NCBI RefSeq assembly: GCF_022024175.1
Contig: NZ_CP091794.1
Span: 2,852,001-2,916,000 of the forward strand
DNA: 64,000 bases
Source of the DNA: Prevotella communis
Lineage (GTDB): Bacteria > Bacteroidota > Bacteroidia > Bacteroidales > Bacteroidaceae
Direction: 5' to 3'
The notes beneath the pieces were generated by a model. That model made no database searches. It was given only the letters and a program-made list of their open reading frames with translations, and was not told the DNA's origin. Position numbers and translations under genes: made by a program. Numbering within the stretch: the first letter of the stretch is position 1; each line of letters starts with the position of its first letter. Shown here in pieces: positions 10,290 through 19,032 of the stretch.

Positions 10290-12953
10290 TCAGTTCTTTT
10301 TCTTAGTCATTAACGGTCCGTCAATCAGGTGAACCACGGCCGATGAAGAGTTGTGGATAATACTTGCCTGACTCTTCTCGCTCTGTGCATACGTAAACTC
10401 ACGAGCCATCAGGTTATAGAGTCCGGGAGTCTTCACAACCTTACGGGTATTGCCGCCGGCATCAATAATCCAGATATCAGAACCCTTCTCATTGGTCTTC
10501 ACGTTCAACTTCTTGAAAGCCCTGATTTTACCGGTTGAGGTCTTCTCAGTTGCCAGGTAAGCCGTCTCATAAGGAGTTGTAAAATTGCCTTCACTATCCA
10601 TTTTATCCATGCCAGTGGTGTTATCGGCATTGATCACAATGGCATTATCCTGGATGTGATAACGCAGGAAAGCGTCAATCTCGTTCACATACTGATGATA
10701 CAATGTGTTCTGTTCGGCGATGGTCGTATCCAGGGCAGCCACATCATCCCAGGTATGCAGGTCACCATCGGCAATCAGCTGGTCGATACTCTCATTGGTA
10801 GGTACATAGACCGTATAATGGAAGTTATTGAACACACTGATACAGCTGTCACTGCAAGCAAACTTCTTATCATGCTTGGTCTCGATAAGTTCACTGGCCT
10901 CAAGCAGGTCATGGAAACGCTTGAATTCAGGATGCTGACCCAGGATATTGAATACGGTCTGACGTGTACCCAGCACAGGACCCTGCTCCAGGATATAGCT
11001 CTTACCGTTACCGCCCTGTGTCTCAGGTGTCTGGTCATAAATATAGCTGACAGGTAGTGATGGGGTCTCACCGTTGATCTGGCGGGTTCCTTCAACCAGC
11101 ATAGAGCTCTGTCCTGCATTCTTCACGCGGAGTATTGAGCCTCCCTTCGTGCGGTAATACTCATGTCCGTCCTCCACATTACCAATCACCACGTGATCAT
11201 CAAGAATGGTATACAATCGGTTCAGAATCGGGTTCAAGTCCAGATTCGTACCATTACTATTGGTATATACGCCAACAGAGTCACCGGCTACGCCTGTCTC
11301 AGGATCTATGTTATGAATACTTGCATAAACCTCATTACCCTTACGATCGGAATCGTAATGGAAGCGCAGCATCTGACGCTGTGGTTTTCCGTATGAACAG
11401 GGGTCAACATATTCCAGCAGTGCCTTGTTGGATGGCAAGAAGAAACTATAGCGGGCATTCAGTGAGTTCAGATAAGCCTGATAATTCAGTTTCTTGATAG
11501 CCCAAAGCATGATAGACATATTCTTATCCACCACAGTGGGGTACATCACACTGACGAATGAAGTAGGTGTGAACACACGGTTCGTCAGATAGATAGCACC
11601 GTTACAAGCGAGCCATACAGAGTCCACATCGGTAGTTTTAATACCCATGGGATCAGCTGCATCATTCAGGATGAACTGGAACTTACTGGGCACACTGCCT
11701 GAGAGTGACTCAAGCATATTGGCGCTCATAAACTCGGTCAGGGTGCTGTAAGGCACATTATCCCAAGAACCGAAGCTCTTACGCAAGGCAGCACCGGCAC
11801 CTTCTTCCCAGTACTTGTTCAAAGCCTCATCAGAAGGAACCAGCATCACAGCCATATCCTGCTGCATAGCGGTACTTCCAGTAGAATTAGAAGGTACACT
11901 ATAACTGTTCCATCCTGGATCATAAGGCAGTTCACCGAAGTCCTCACTCACCTGGTTATGCGACTTATTGAAGGCCTTACCCTGAGAACGCTCAGAGAAA
12001 TAGCGCAACTGGAACACAGAGTCTACATGAGTACCTCTGCTGGCGTTGTAGGAATCCTTCGTCTCATCGTCCATACAATCCAGCACTGAATAGCGGTTCA
12101 GCAGATGTGCAAAGACTGTCGTGTTTGGCTTTGACATAATAATATCAGCCATATTGGGCAGAGGTGTCACCACCTCACTCATACGGTTGATAAAACCATT
12201 CAGGCAACGTATATTCTGTTCCACAATCTGGGCACCGTTCACAGAAGCGTCACCACTCTGGCGATGGGTTGTATGATTATACAGGAAGTCATAGTCTTCA
12301 TTGGTAATCTGCTTGTTCACCATATAACGCTCAATGAAATGAATCATCGGCGTCTCGGTAGCATCATGCAGCACCACCAAAGAGTCTCTTCCCTGATACA
12401 TGGACCAATAGTCAGCATTCGGGATATCTTTCTTTTCCAGAATCTGCACATTGTCGAAAGGCTCAAGTGCAGAACTGCGACGCATGGCATCACCCTCAAC
12501 AGGAGTTCCACTGGCGTTGGGGGTACTTGAGAGTGCCTGTACCTGATAACTGTTGTTAATCATGGCACCGAAAAGCAGTTTACGCTTCTGGGCCACAGTC
12601 AGGTCCTCATACTTCTTGACGCCCCATGAATTGTTCTTAAAGAAACGGTCAAAGGCTTGGTCGTCGGCGGCAAACAGGGTTTTCGAACCCGTCTTTGCCA
12701 GCACATCACGGTAGTCCAGGTCATTAATCAACTTCACCATGGTGGTAAAGTCATCCTGTTCATCCAGCCAACTGTAGATGCTGCGATCCCACCCTGCGGG
12801 GGTGTTTTCATCCAAGTCGTACTCCGAACAAGAAACAAACCCTCCTGCACATGTCAGCGCTAAGCCAACAGCGATCAGATGACACCGGTTCCGTTTCCAG
12901 AAATCTTGCAATGCAAGCGACCTTTGCAGGTCAATCGGTTTTTTGATTTTCAT
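10290..12953 (-). CDS. Large multi-FAS1 fasciclin lipoprotein, 887 aa
   Basis: This is the first gene of the Sus-like operon. An N-terminal stretch of about 25 residues precedes a hydrophobic signal and lipobox (FVSCSEYD, Cys42). At least four fasciclin-like segments can be picked out: near residues 60-130 (YRDVLAKTGSKTLFAADDQAF), 270-400 (MAVMLVPSDEALNKYW), 470-600 (ARYSFFLPSNKALLEY) and 690-870 (YTVYVPTNESIDQLI, then SSAVVHLIDGPL). FAS1 domains mediate adhesion or ligand binding in other organisms, so a role in binding ligand at the cell surface is inferred. The gene lies 14 bp before susC, and a -7 box is present upstream at 13016. Confidence 0.78.
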   Translation of the reverse strand: MKIKKPIDLQRSLALQDFWKRNRCHLIAVGLALTCAGGFVSCSEYDLDENTPAGWDRSIYSWLDEQDDFTTMVKLINDLDYRDVLAKTGSKTLFAADDQAFDRFFKNNSWGVKKYEDLTVAQKRKLLFGAMINNSYQVQALSSTPNASGTPVEGDAMRRSSALEPFDNVQILEKKDIPNADYWSMYQGRDSLVVLHDATETPMIHFIERYMVNKQITNEDYDFLYNHTTHRQSGDASVNGAQIVEQNIRCLNGFINRMSEVVTPLPNMADIIMSKPNTTVFAHLLNRYSVLDCMDDETKDSYNASRGTHVDSVFQLRYFSERSQGKAFNKSHNQVSEDFGELPYDPGWNSYSVPSNSTGSTAMQQDMAVMLVPSDEALNKYWEEGAGAALRKSFGSWDNVPYSTLTEFMSANMLESLSGSVPSKFQFILNDAADPMGIKTTDVDSVWLACNGAIYLTNRVFTPTSFVSVMYPTVVDKNMSIMLWAIKKLNYQAYLNSLNARYSFFLPSNKALLEYVDPCSYGKPQRQMLRFHYDSDRKGNEVYASIHNIDPETGVAGDSVGVYTNSNGTNLDLNPILNRLYTILDDHVVIGNVEDGHEYYRTKGGSILRVKNAGQSSMLVEGTRQINGETPSLPVSYIYDQTPETQGGNGKSYILEQGPVLGTRQTVFNILGQHPEFKRFHDLLEASELIETKHDKKFACSDSCISVFNNFHYTVYVPTNESIDQLIADGDLHTWDDVAALDTTIAEQNTLYHQYVNEIDAFLRYHIQDNAIVINADNTTGMDKMDSEGNFTTPYETAYLATEKTSTGKIRAFKKLNVKTNEKGSDIWIIDAGGNTRKVVKTPGLYNLMAREFTYAQSEKSQASIIHNSSSAVVHLIDGPLMTKKKN

Positions 12954-13015
12954 TCGATTTTGTTTTTGGTTATTATTTTGTTTGCAATTATTTGCGGTTA
13001 GTTCGTAATCGGATG

Positions 13016-13023
13016 CAAAATTA
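13016..13023 (-). promoter_or_regulatory. Bacteroidota -7 box for the fasciclin/SusCD operon
   Basis: Read on the minus strand the site is TAATTTTG (TAnnTTTG), about 63 bp upstream of the ATG at 12953. No clear -33 TTTG is seen. The 12954-13274 interval is otherwise AT-rich and I see no gene in it. Confidence 0.55.
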
Positions 13024-13274
13024 AGTAATTTATGCTAAAATTACTTTTATTTACATCCCACGGGCTTTTTATTTCGTACAAACTTCAATGAAAAACGTTT
13101 CATGTGCTTTCTGATTTGTATCATCAACGAATAATAAAATTCTACTATTCATTAACTTACATCAAGAAAAGCATCATCTATCGATTCATATCACCAATCC
13201 ATCGCAACAAAAGGGGAAAAAACAATAAAAACGCGGAACTATTCGACAGAAAATGGCTAATAAAGCGATTTCAT

Positions 13275-13304
13275 AAAAAAGTTTCGGAAAAAAAATCCCG
13301 AAAC
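13275..13304 (-). terminator. Intrinsic terminator after tRNA-Ser
   Basis: On the minus strand the arm GTTTCGG pairs with CCGAAAC around an A/T loop and is followed by six T residues. It lies 10 bp beyond the 3' end of the tRNA gene and would end the tonB-ispA-tatD-tRNA transcript. Confidence 0.8.
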
Positions 13305-13314
13305 CTAATTAATG

Positions 13315-13402
13315 CGGAGAGAACAGGATTCGAACCTGCGAACCGGTTTTGCCGGTTACACGCTTTCCAGGCGTGCCTCTTCAACCACTCGAGCACCTCT
13401 CC
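13315..13402 (-). tRNA. tRNA-Ser (anticodon GGA)
   Basis: On the minus strand the gene begins with acceptor arm GGAGAGG, which pairs with TCTCTCC plus discriminator G at the 3' end. The anticodon stem-loop reads CACGC-CTGGAAA-GCGTG with anticodon GGA. A long variable arm (ACCGG/CCGGT) marks it as a class II tRNA, and the T arm has the usual GTTCGAATC. No CCA is encoded. It lies 30 bp downstream of tatD on the same strand. Confidence 0.95.
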
Positions 13403-13432
13403 TAATTGTTTGCGGCTGCAAAGGTAATCAAT

Positions 13433-14287
13433 TTATACCTGAATACCAAATACTTTTTTCACATTTTCATTCGTATGATGACAAATTTCCAATTCATCCA
13501 CGCCATAGGCCTCTGCAAGACGGGTGATGACATGACGGATATACGACGACTCGTTACGCTGTCCCCGCATAGGCACAGGTGCCATATAGGGGGCATCCGT
13601 TTCCAGCACCAGGCGGTCAAGGGGCACACTAGTCGGAAGGACTTCGGGAAGATGACTCTTCTTAAATGTCAGCACACCGCCAACGCCAAGCACGAACCGG
13701 TCGAACTGCAATAGTTCTGCCGCCTCTTTGTCATTCCCCGTAAAGCAATGAAACACACCTCCAGGCAGTTTATCGGCATACCTCTTTATAATATGTACCA
13801 TCTCGTTCTGGGCCTTTCTGCAATGAATCATCAGGGGTAACTGTGTCTCAACCGACCACTGCACCTGTACCTCGAAAGCCTCCAGTTGTTCCTTTTCGAA
13901 CTCCCTGCTCCAATAGAAGTCTAGTCCCACCTCACCGATAGCAATAAGAGGGCTGACGGAAGAAGGGTGATGGATGAGAACTTTTATCTTCTCCAGCTGC
14001 TCACGCCAGTCGGCACGCACTTCCTCCGGGTGGAGTCCCACCATCGGATAGAGCCAGTCGGGGTATTGCTCAGAAAGGGTCAGAATACGCTGGGAAGTAG
14101 GAAAGTCGATAGCAGGCAGGAAGATAGCCTTGCAACCAGCCTCACGGGCCCGCTGCATCACCTCTGCCCTATCCAGGTCAAATTCCTCACCATCCAAATG
14201 GCAATGTGTATCTACGAAAGAAACTTCCACTGCGGTAGCCGCTCGACCTTTGGTCGCTTGCACGGCAAGAATTTTTTCACTCTTCAC
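13433..14287 (-). CDS. tatD: TatD-family metal-dependent DNase, about 284 aa
   Basis: This is a TIM-barrel metallohydrolase of the TatD family, a cytoplasmic Mg-dependent nuclease. The metal-binding motif FVDTHCHLD is at about residue 24, followed by GEVGLDFYW, PLMIHCRKA, GVFHCFTG and LVLETDAPYMAP, in the family order. Length from the FVDTHCH motif is typical. The start is unclear: the listed 5' end is GTG, no ATG lies upstream of the first motif, and the region contains a GTGAAGAGTGAAAAA word repeat that separates it by 9 bp from the preceding prenyltransferase gene. A later GTG closer to the motif (near residue 21) is also possible. Confidence 0.9.
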   Translation of the reverse strand: MKSEKILAVQATKGRAATAVEVSFVDTHCHLDGEEFDLDRAEVMQRAREAGCKAIFLPAIDFPTSQRILTLSEQYPDWLYPMVGLHPEEVRADWREQLEKIKVLIHHPSSVSPLIAIGEVGLDFYWSREFEKEQLEAFEVQVQWSVETQLPLMIHCRKAQNEMVHIIKRYADKLPGGVFHCFTGNDKEAAELLQFDRFVLGVGGVLTFKKSHLPEVLPTSVPLDRLVLETDAPYMAPVPMRGQRNESSYIRHVITRLAEAYGVDELEICHHTNENVKKVFGIQV

Positions 14288-14303
14288 TCTTCCCTTTTAC
14301 TTC
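14272..14303. repeat. GAAGAGTGAAGAGTGAAA word repeat between IspA-like gene and tatD
   Basis: It covers the last codons of the prenyltransferase and the possible start of tatD. Confidence 0.7.
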
Positions 14304-15271
14304 TCCCTGTGCATCATGGCGTTCGTATACTGGCGAAGCACCTCCTTGCGCTCTGCAGGCACGTTCACCTTTTCGAGCAACTGCTTACCCTGCTCGAAAT
14401 AGCAGTTTATCTTCTCTTCACAGAGTTGACGGATACCGATCTCGTCATACAGGCGGGTCACCGCAGCCACCTTCTCCGCACGGTCAAACTGCTTCGCCTC
14501 AATCCAGCGCATCAGTTCTGCACGCTGTTCGGCATTGGCACGATTCACGGCATTGATAAGCATATAAGTCTTCTTATTCGAAGTGATATCACCGCCGATA
14601 GCCTTACCAAAGACCTTCGGATCGCCATAGACATCAAGCAAGTCGTCCTGAAGCTGGAATGCCAGACCAATCTTCTCACCGAAGCGATAGAGCAGGTCAG
14701 CATCCTCCTGGGATGCATCGCCCAAGAGGGCACCCATCTTCAAGGCACAGGCCAGCAGCACACTGGTCTTCAGGCGGATCATCTCAATATATTCCTCCTC
14801 TTCCACGTCATTACGTGTCTCAAAGTCCATGTCAAACTGCTGACCTTCCCCAATCTCAAGGGCAGTCTCCGTAAACAGGTCAAGCACCTGGGCAAGATGG
14901 GCATTGTCACACTGAGCCACACGCTGATAGGCCAGCACCAGCATAGAGTCTCCTGAGAGGATAGCCGTATTGGCATCCCATTTCTTATGAACCGTGGGCT
15001 GACCGCGTCGCACATCGGCATTGTCCATCAGGTCGTCATGGAGCAGCGTATAGTTATGATAGGTCTCCAGACCCAGGGCCGGCATCAGAATCTCCTCGGG
15101 ATGTTCCTTGAACAGGTTATAGCTCAGCAACATCAGTACAGGACGGATACGCTTACCGCCCAGTGACAGCACATAACGGATAGGCTCATAGAGCGATGCG
15201 GGCTTACGGTCATACGCAAGGGACTCCAATCCCTTATTAACAACTCTCAGAATCTCTTCAGATGTCATCAT
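14297..15271 (-). CDS. Polyprenyl diphosphate synthase (trans-isoprenyl), 324 aa
   Basis: This cytoplasmic enzyme condenses isopentenyl diphosphate with an allylic diphosphate to make farnesyl, geranylgeranyl or longer chains. GGKRIRP is at about residue 38, the first Asp-rich motif DDLMD at 79-83 and the second, QDDLLDVYGD, near 215. The product chain length cannot be read reliably. ATG 15271 is the likely start (ATG 15268 is possible). It sits between the tonB-like gene (21 bp away) and tatD. IspH, another isoprenoid enzyme, is encoded at 21255. Confidence 0.92.
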   Translation of the reverse strand: MMTSEEILRVVNKGLESLAYDRKPASLYEPIRYVLSLGGKRIRPVLMLLSYNLFKEHPEEILMPALGLETYHNYTLLHDDLMDNADVRRGQPTVHKKWDANTAILSGDSMLVLAYQRVAQCDNAHLAQVLDLFTETALEIGEGQQFDMDFETRNDVEEEEYIEMIRLKTSVLLACALKMGALLGDASQEDADLLYRFGEKIGLAFQLQDDLLDVYGDPKVFGKAIGGDITSNKKTYMLINAVNRANAEQRAELMRWIEAKQFDRAEKVAAVTRLYDEIGIRQLCEEKINCYFEQGKQLLEKVNVPAERKEVLRQYTNAMMHREK

Positions 15272-15292
15272 AACTATATCGGTTTTTATTGA

Positions 15293-15982
15293 TTACAATT
15301 TAAATACAACGGGGATACACACTTTCGTACGGCAAGGTTCATCATTCTGGATACCAGCCGTCCAGCGGGGCATCATACGAAGTACGCGCAGCACCTCCCG
15401 GTCACAGAGCGGGTTCAGCGACTTCACCACTTTCACGTCAGTCACCGACCCGTCCTTGTTTACGATAAACTCAGCGATTACCTTTCCCTGAATTTTCCGT
15501 TCCTGTATGGTTGGGGGATATTTCAGATTACGCTGCAGCCATTTCATCATCTCAATGGCACCACCGGGGAATTGAGGCAGGTCCTCTACCACACGGAAAC
15601 TGATTGCTTCCTCCTCGGGTTTCGGGGGCTCTTTCTCATCCTCATCCGTAGCACTCATGTCATCATCCATATCCGTCTCTACCGGTTCATTGTCCTTCAA
15701 AAGCTCGTGCTCCTGTTCTTCATCCTTCACCACCAGTTTCTTGGAAGGCTCCGGTTCCACCTTAGGCGCCAGGGCCAGTTCATTCTCCGGGCGCATCAGC
15801 GACGGCAGTTCTTCATCCATGGAGAACATGTCCAGCAAATCAGGATCATCAAGTGGGTCATCCTCTGGAAAAGGTATCATCAATGCGACAAAGAAACATA
15901 CCAGGGAAATGACAAGTCCCAGCAGGAACCTGCGTATCCATCCATGCTCCAAATCAGCCTTTTTACTTTTCTTCTCTTCCAT
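15293..15982 (-). CDS. TonB-family energy transducer, about 229 aa
   Basis: This inner-membrane protein couples the proton-motive force to outer-membrane receptors. ATG 15982 is chosen because the longer frame starts with TTG. There is a single membrane segment at about residues 17-38, a long acidic/proline-rich periplasmic linker (PKVEPEPSKK, EKEPPKPEEE), and a C-terminal TonB domain of about 90 residues (FPGGAIEMMKWLQRNLKYP, then GKVIAEFIVNKDGSVTDVKVV and RWTAGIQND), the form common in Bacteroidota. The linker is unusually acidic rather than Pro-Lys rich. It may energise the SusC proteins at 1 and 6964, but that is inference. Confidence 0.9.
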   Translation of the reverse strand: MEEKKSKKADLEHGWIRRFLLGLVISLVCFFVALMIPFPEDDPLDDPDLLDMFSMDEELPSLMRPENELALAPKVEPEPSKKLVVKDEEQEHELLKDNEPVETDMDDDMSATDEDEKEPPKPEEEAISFRVVEDLPQFPGGAIEMMKWLQRNLKYPPTIQERKIQGKVIAEFIVNKDGSVTDVKVVKSLNPLCDREVLRVLRMMPRWTAGIQNDEPCRTKVCIPVVFKL

Positions 15983-15991
15983 AATGCGGTG

Positions 15992-15999
15992 CAAAAATA
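15992..15999 (-). promoter_or_regulatory. -7 box for the tonB-polyprenyl synthase-tatD-tRNA operon
   Basis: Minus-strand TATTTTTG (TAnnTTTG) lies 10 bp upstream of ATG 15982, implying a very short leader. No good -33 element is visible. Confidence 0.5.
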
Positions 16000-16073
16000 C
16001 TAAATAAAGCCGAAAGGGGGAAATAAAAATAAAAAATATTCGTTATAAAGTCAGATTTACGCGGCATATTTCG

Positions 16074-16081
16074 TACCTTTG
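16074..16081 (+). promoter_or_regulatory. -7 box for porQ
   Basis: TACCTTTG matches TAnnTTTG, 22 bp upstream of ATG 16103. The -33 position is AT-rich without a clear TTTG. Confidence 0.55.
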
Positions 16082-16102
16082 TGCCCGAATAGTACCATTG
16101 GC

Positions 16103-17050
16103 ATGAGATTTTTCATCATTTTCACCTGGCTTATGCTACTTGCGCTTCCCATCAAGGCGCAAGACAGTCAGACTGCGTTCAATTTCCTCAGACTGCCCAC
16201 CAGCGCCCATGCTGCTGCCCTGGGTGGAGAGAATGTGACGCTCACAGACAATGATGCCGCCATGGTATTCCACAACCCTGCCCTTCTGAATTTCGTCAGT
16301 GACCGCACACTCGGTCTCAACATGATGACCTATATGCAGGGCTCGGTAACGGGAAGTGCCTCCTATTCACAGTTTGTCGGCGACCGCGGCTCCTGGGGCA
16401 TCCAGGGACGTTTCATCAACTATGGTGAAATGAAGCAGACCACTGTCAGCAATGAGGAGACAGGAACCTTTCATGCCAGCGACTTTGCCGTAGGCGGCAC
16501 CTTTGCCTATGGACTGACAGAACATATCAGCGGTGGTATCACCGCCAAGATGGTCGCCTCGTACATCGGCCATTATAATGCCATGGGCGCAGCCGTCGAC
16601 CTGGGCCTCAACTATTTCGACGAAGAGAGCAACTGGAGCATCGGTGCCGTGGCCCGCAACCTGGGCGGGCAACTGAAAGCCTATGACGATGATTTCGAGC
16701 GAATGCCACTCGACGTGCAACTGGGTGTCAGCAAGCGCCTGGCCAGTTCACCACTGCGTTTCTCTGCCACGCTGGTACGTCTGAACAACTGGGAGTACGG
16801 CATCGGCAAGCACCTGGTGCTGGGAGCCGACCTCCTGCTGAGCGAGCAGTTCTATATCGCCGCCGGCTATAATGCCATGCGTGCCTCGGAGATGAAGATC
16901 AGTGCAGGAGAAAACGATGAGAGCAGTCACGGGGCAGCCCTTTCCATCGGTGCCGGTATGATGCTGGAGCGGATGCAGCTGCATGTGGCCTACGGGAAAT
17001 ACCATGTGAGCAGCACCTCCCTGATGATTAATTTCAGCTACGCCCTCTAG
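16103..17050 (+). CDS. porQ: Type IX secretion system protein PorQ, 315 aa
   Basis: This is an outer-membrane beta-barrel protein of the PorQ family, needed in Bacteroidota for T9SS cargo attachment at the surface. The start is ATG 16103 (the frame to 16079 begins with TTG). The signal peptide ends LPIKAQDS. The family hallmark follows: FLRLPTSAHAAALGGENVTLTDNDAAMVFHNPALL. The remaining sequence is alternating beta-barrel strands ending MINFSYAL. It is followed 50 bp later by cmk. Its presence fits the T9SS-type C-terminal tails on the proteins at 19033, 50073 and 51676. Confidence 0.9.
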   Translation: MRFFIIFTWLMLLALPIKAQDSQTAFNFLRLPTSAHAAALGGENVTLTDNDAAMVFHNPALLNFVSDRTLGLNMMTYMQGSVTGSASYSQFVGDRGSWGIQGRFINYGEMKQTTVSNEETGTFHASDFAVGGTFAYGLTEHISGGITAKMVASYIGHYNAMGAAVDLGLNYFDEESNWSIGAVARNLGGQLKAYDDDFERMPLDVQLGVSKRLASSPLRFSATLVRLNNWEYGIGKHLVLGADLLLSEQFYIAAGYNAMRASEMKISAGENDESSHGAALSIGAGMMLERMQLHVAYGKYHVSSTSLMINFSYAL

Positions 17051-17085
17051 GCCCATTAGGCCCATAAAGCCCATCAGACCCATTA
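17050..17085. repeat. GGCCCATTAGGCCCATAAAG word repeat before cmk
   Basis: Tandem GCCCATnA words directly after the porQ stop. The reverse complement resembles 59465-59505. Confidence 0.8.
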
Positions 17086-17100
17086 CAAAAAAAACACCAT

Positions 17101-17784
17101 ATGAAAAAAATTACAATAGCTATTGACGGTCATTCTTCCTGCGGAAAGAGCACAATGGCCAAAGAACTTGCCCGCAAAGTGGGCTATGTATATGTAGACA
17201 CAGGCGCTATGTATCGCTGTGTAACCCTTTATGCCCTGCGCCATCAGCTCTTCACTGCCGACGGCGCCGTCCTGGAGGAGCAGCTTCGCGAGGCCATGCC
17301 CCAGATTGACATCGACCAGCGTCTGATTGACGGCAAGACCACCACATTCCTGAATGGCGAGAATGTAGAACGCGAGATCCGCAACCTCGAAGTGAGCAAT
17401 CATGTCAGTCCCATCGCCGCTATCCCCTTTGTACGCACTGCCCTTGTAGCACAACAGCAGAAGATGGGCCGTGAAGGCGGTATTGTGATGGACGGACGCG
17501 ACATCGGCACTACCGTATTTCCTCATGCCGAACTCAAGATTTTCGTTACCGCCAGTGCCGAGGTACGTGCCCAGCGCCGCTACGACGAGTTGCAACAGAA
17601 AGGCATGCCCGCTGACTATGCCGATATCCTGAAGAACGTACAGGAGCGCGACTATATCGACTCACACCGTGAGGTATCACCCCTGCGACAGGCCGATGAT
17701 GCCCTCCTGCTCGACAACAGTCACATGACAATCGACGAGCAGAACAAGTGGTTGATGGAACAGTTTGAGAAGGCTACGAAATAA
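17101..17784 (+). CDS. cmk: Cytidylate kinase, 227 aa
   Basis: This cytoplasmic (d)CMP kinase transfers phosphate from ATP to CMP or dCMP. The P-loop GHSSCGKST is at residues 10-18, [13 protein letters not shown] follows, and the substrate region has [22 protein letters not shown] plus the arginine-rich RAQRRYDEL. Length is normal. The 50-bp gap to porQ is filled by a GGCCCATTAGGCCCAT word repeat. Confidence 0.95.
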   Translation: MKKITIAIDGHSSCGKSTMAKELARKVGYVYVDTGAMYRCVTLYALRHQLFTADGAVLEEQLREAMPQIDIDQRLIDGKTTTFLNGENVEREIRNLEVSNHVSPIAAIPFVRTALVAQQQKMGREGGIVMDGRDIGTTVFPHAELKIFVTASAEVRAQRRYDELQQKGMPADYADILKNVQERDYIDSHREVSPLRQADDALLLDNSHMTIDEQNKWLMEQFEKATK

Positions 17785-17837
17785 CGATACGTTTCCTTAC
17801 TATTTCATAGGTATCAACCGTATCACCAAAAACCAAT

Positions 17838-19028
17838 ATGTCAAGAAGCAAAGAGGAAGCTATTGCTGCAGGTGTGCAGGTCAGAGAAACCCGGCACAAG
17901 ATGAAACGCCGCAAACCCTGGCACGATTACCATCGCAAGGGCACATATATGGTGACACTGGTTGTTGAAGGAAGACGGCCTGTGCTGGGAAAACTAATCA
18001 TGTCCGCTGGAGAACAAGATACATCCGTAGAATTGACGGCTCTCGGGAAGGCCATTCGAGATGAAGAGGTACAGAAGATATCAGCCATCTACAAGATGGT
18101 TGAAATATGGAAGCTCTGCATAATGCCCGATCATATTCACATGATAGTGAGAATAAAAGAGGATTTGCCTGAGGGCAAGCATTTAGGGCATATAGTGGCA
18201 GGCTTTAAAGGAGGATGCTCAAGGGCCTGGTGGAGGATGGATAGACCCTGCGCTGACGCGCAGGGAGTGGTGGCGGCTACCGACGCGCAGCGAGTAGTGG
18301 CGGCTACAGACGCGCAGGGAGTGGTGGCGGCTACTGACGCGCAGGGAGTGGTGGCGGCTACTGACGCGCAGGGAGTGGTGGCGGCTACTGACGCGCAGGG
18401 AGTGGTGGCGGCTACTGACGCGCAGCGAGTGGTGGCAGCCACCACTCCCGCCGCATCAGCGGCGGGAATGCCCTCCCTCTTCGAGCGCGGCTACAACGAC
18501 CTCATCCTGCTTAACGATAGCCAGCTTGACAACTGGAAGCACTATCTCGATGACAATCCTCGCCGCTTAGCCATTAAACGGCTTCACCCTGATTTTTTCA
18601 CTACCCTAAACTATATTGACATCGCAGAGTGGCATTGTCAGATAGTAGGTAATCGTTTCTTACTTGACATCCCGCAGAAAGTCGCAGTGATTGTGCATAG
18701 TGCTTATAGCGACAAAGAGTTTGCAGCATATAAAAAAGAATGGCTGGCATGCGGCGAGGCTGGCGGTATCTTGGTAAGCGCAGCCATTTCGCCACGTGAG
18801 AAGGAAGTGATGCGCGAAGCCATGAACCGGGGCTACCGTATCATTCTTGTAAGGGAGAATGGCTTTCCCCCCTTATATAAGCCTTCTGGAGAATCGTTCG
18901 ACGCATGTTCCAATGGACGTCTCTTACAAATCTGCCCTTGGGAATATCACATGGAACGCCGAATTATCTCACGCGAGCAATGTCTGATGCTAAACAGATT
19001 GGCGGAAGAGATTGCTTATCACCAATAA
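17838..19028 (+). CDS. RAYT-like HUH/Y1 transposase with in-frame minisatellite and DprA/SLOG-like C-terminal region, 396 aa
   Basis: The N-terminal half resembles REP-associated tyrosine transposases (TnpA_REP, Y1 HUH nucleases). The HUH motif is MPDHIHMIVRI (about residues 95-105), then GHIVAGFKGGCSRAWW, then FERGYNDLILLNDSQL with the likely catalytic Tyr in NWKHYLDDNPRR. Between these motifs lie seven 9-residue repeats (consensus DAQGVVAAT) in the variable linker. The C-terminal 140 residues (VAVIVHSAYSDKEF, GGILVSAAISPREKEVMREA, GESFDACSNGRLL) look like a Rossmann fold of the DprA/SLOG type; this call is tentative. RAYTs act on palindromic REP sequences, and two perfect hairpins lie right after the repeats. 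It is intact and follows cmk by 53 bp. Confidence 0.72.
   Translation: MSRSKEEAIAAGVQVRETRHKMKRRKPWHDYHRKGTYMVTLVVEGRRPVLGKLIMSAGEQDTSVELTALGKAIRDEEVQKISAIYKMVEIWKLCIMPDHIHMIVRIKEDLPEGKHLGHIVAGFKGGCSRAWWRMDRPCADAQGVVAATDAQRVVAATDAQGVVAATDAQGVVAATDAQGVVAATDAQGVVAATDAQRVVAATTPAASAAGMPSLFERGYNDLILLNDSQLDNWKHYLDDNPRRLAIKRLHPDFFTTLNYIDIAEWHCQIVGNRFLLDIPQKVAVIVHSAYSDKEFAAYKKEWLACGEAGGILVSAAISPREKEVMREAMNRGYRIILVRENGFPPLYKPSGESFDACSNGRLLQICPWEYHMERRIISREQCLMLNRLAEEIAYHQ
18255..18443 (+). repeat. 27-bp minisatellite, 7 units, in frame in the RAYT-like gene
   Basis: Seven head-to-tail units begin GACGCGCAG at 18255, 18282, 18309, 18336, 18363, 18390 and 18417, exactly 27 bp apart, so the frame is kept at any copy number. 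Differences between units are few (CAGCGAG in place of CAGGGAG in units 2 and 7). GC content is high. The complementary strand is also open across the array, a by-product of the repeat. Confidence 0.97.
18428..18466. repeat. Two adjacent perfect palindromes (REP-like) in the RAYT-like gene
   Basis: AGTGGTGGC-A-GCCACCACT (18428-18446) is followed directly by CCCGCCGC-ATCA-GCGGCGGG (18447-18466). Both arms are perfect. They overlap the end of the seventh 27-bp unit. Confidence 0.85.
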
Positions 19029-19032
19029 GCCA

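Noticed and set aside
13104..13427. Plus-strand open frame over the tRNA-Ser region
   Set aside because: It overlaps the tRNA gene and terminator on the opposite strand and has no support as a protein.
18137..18445. Minus-strand open frame across the 27-bp minisatellite
   Set aside because: Opposite a clear HUH-transposase gene; openness is due to the repeat.
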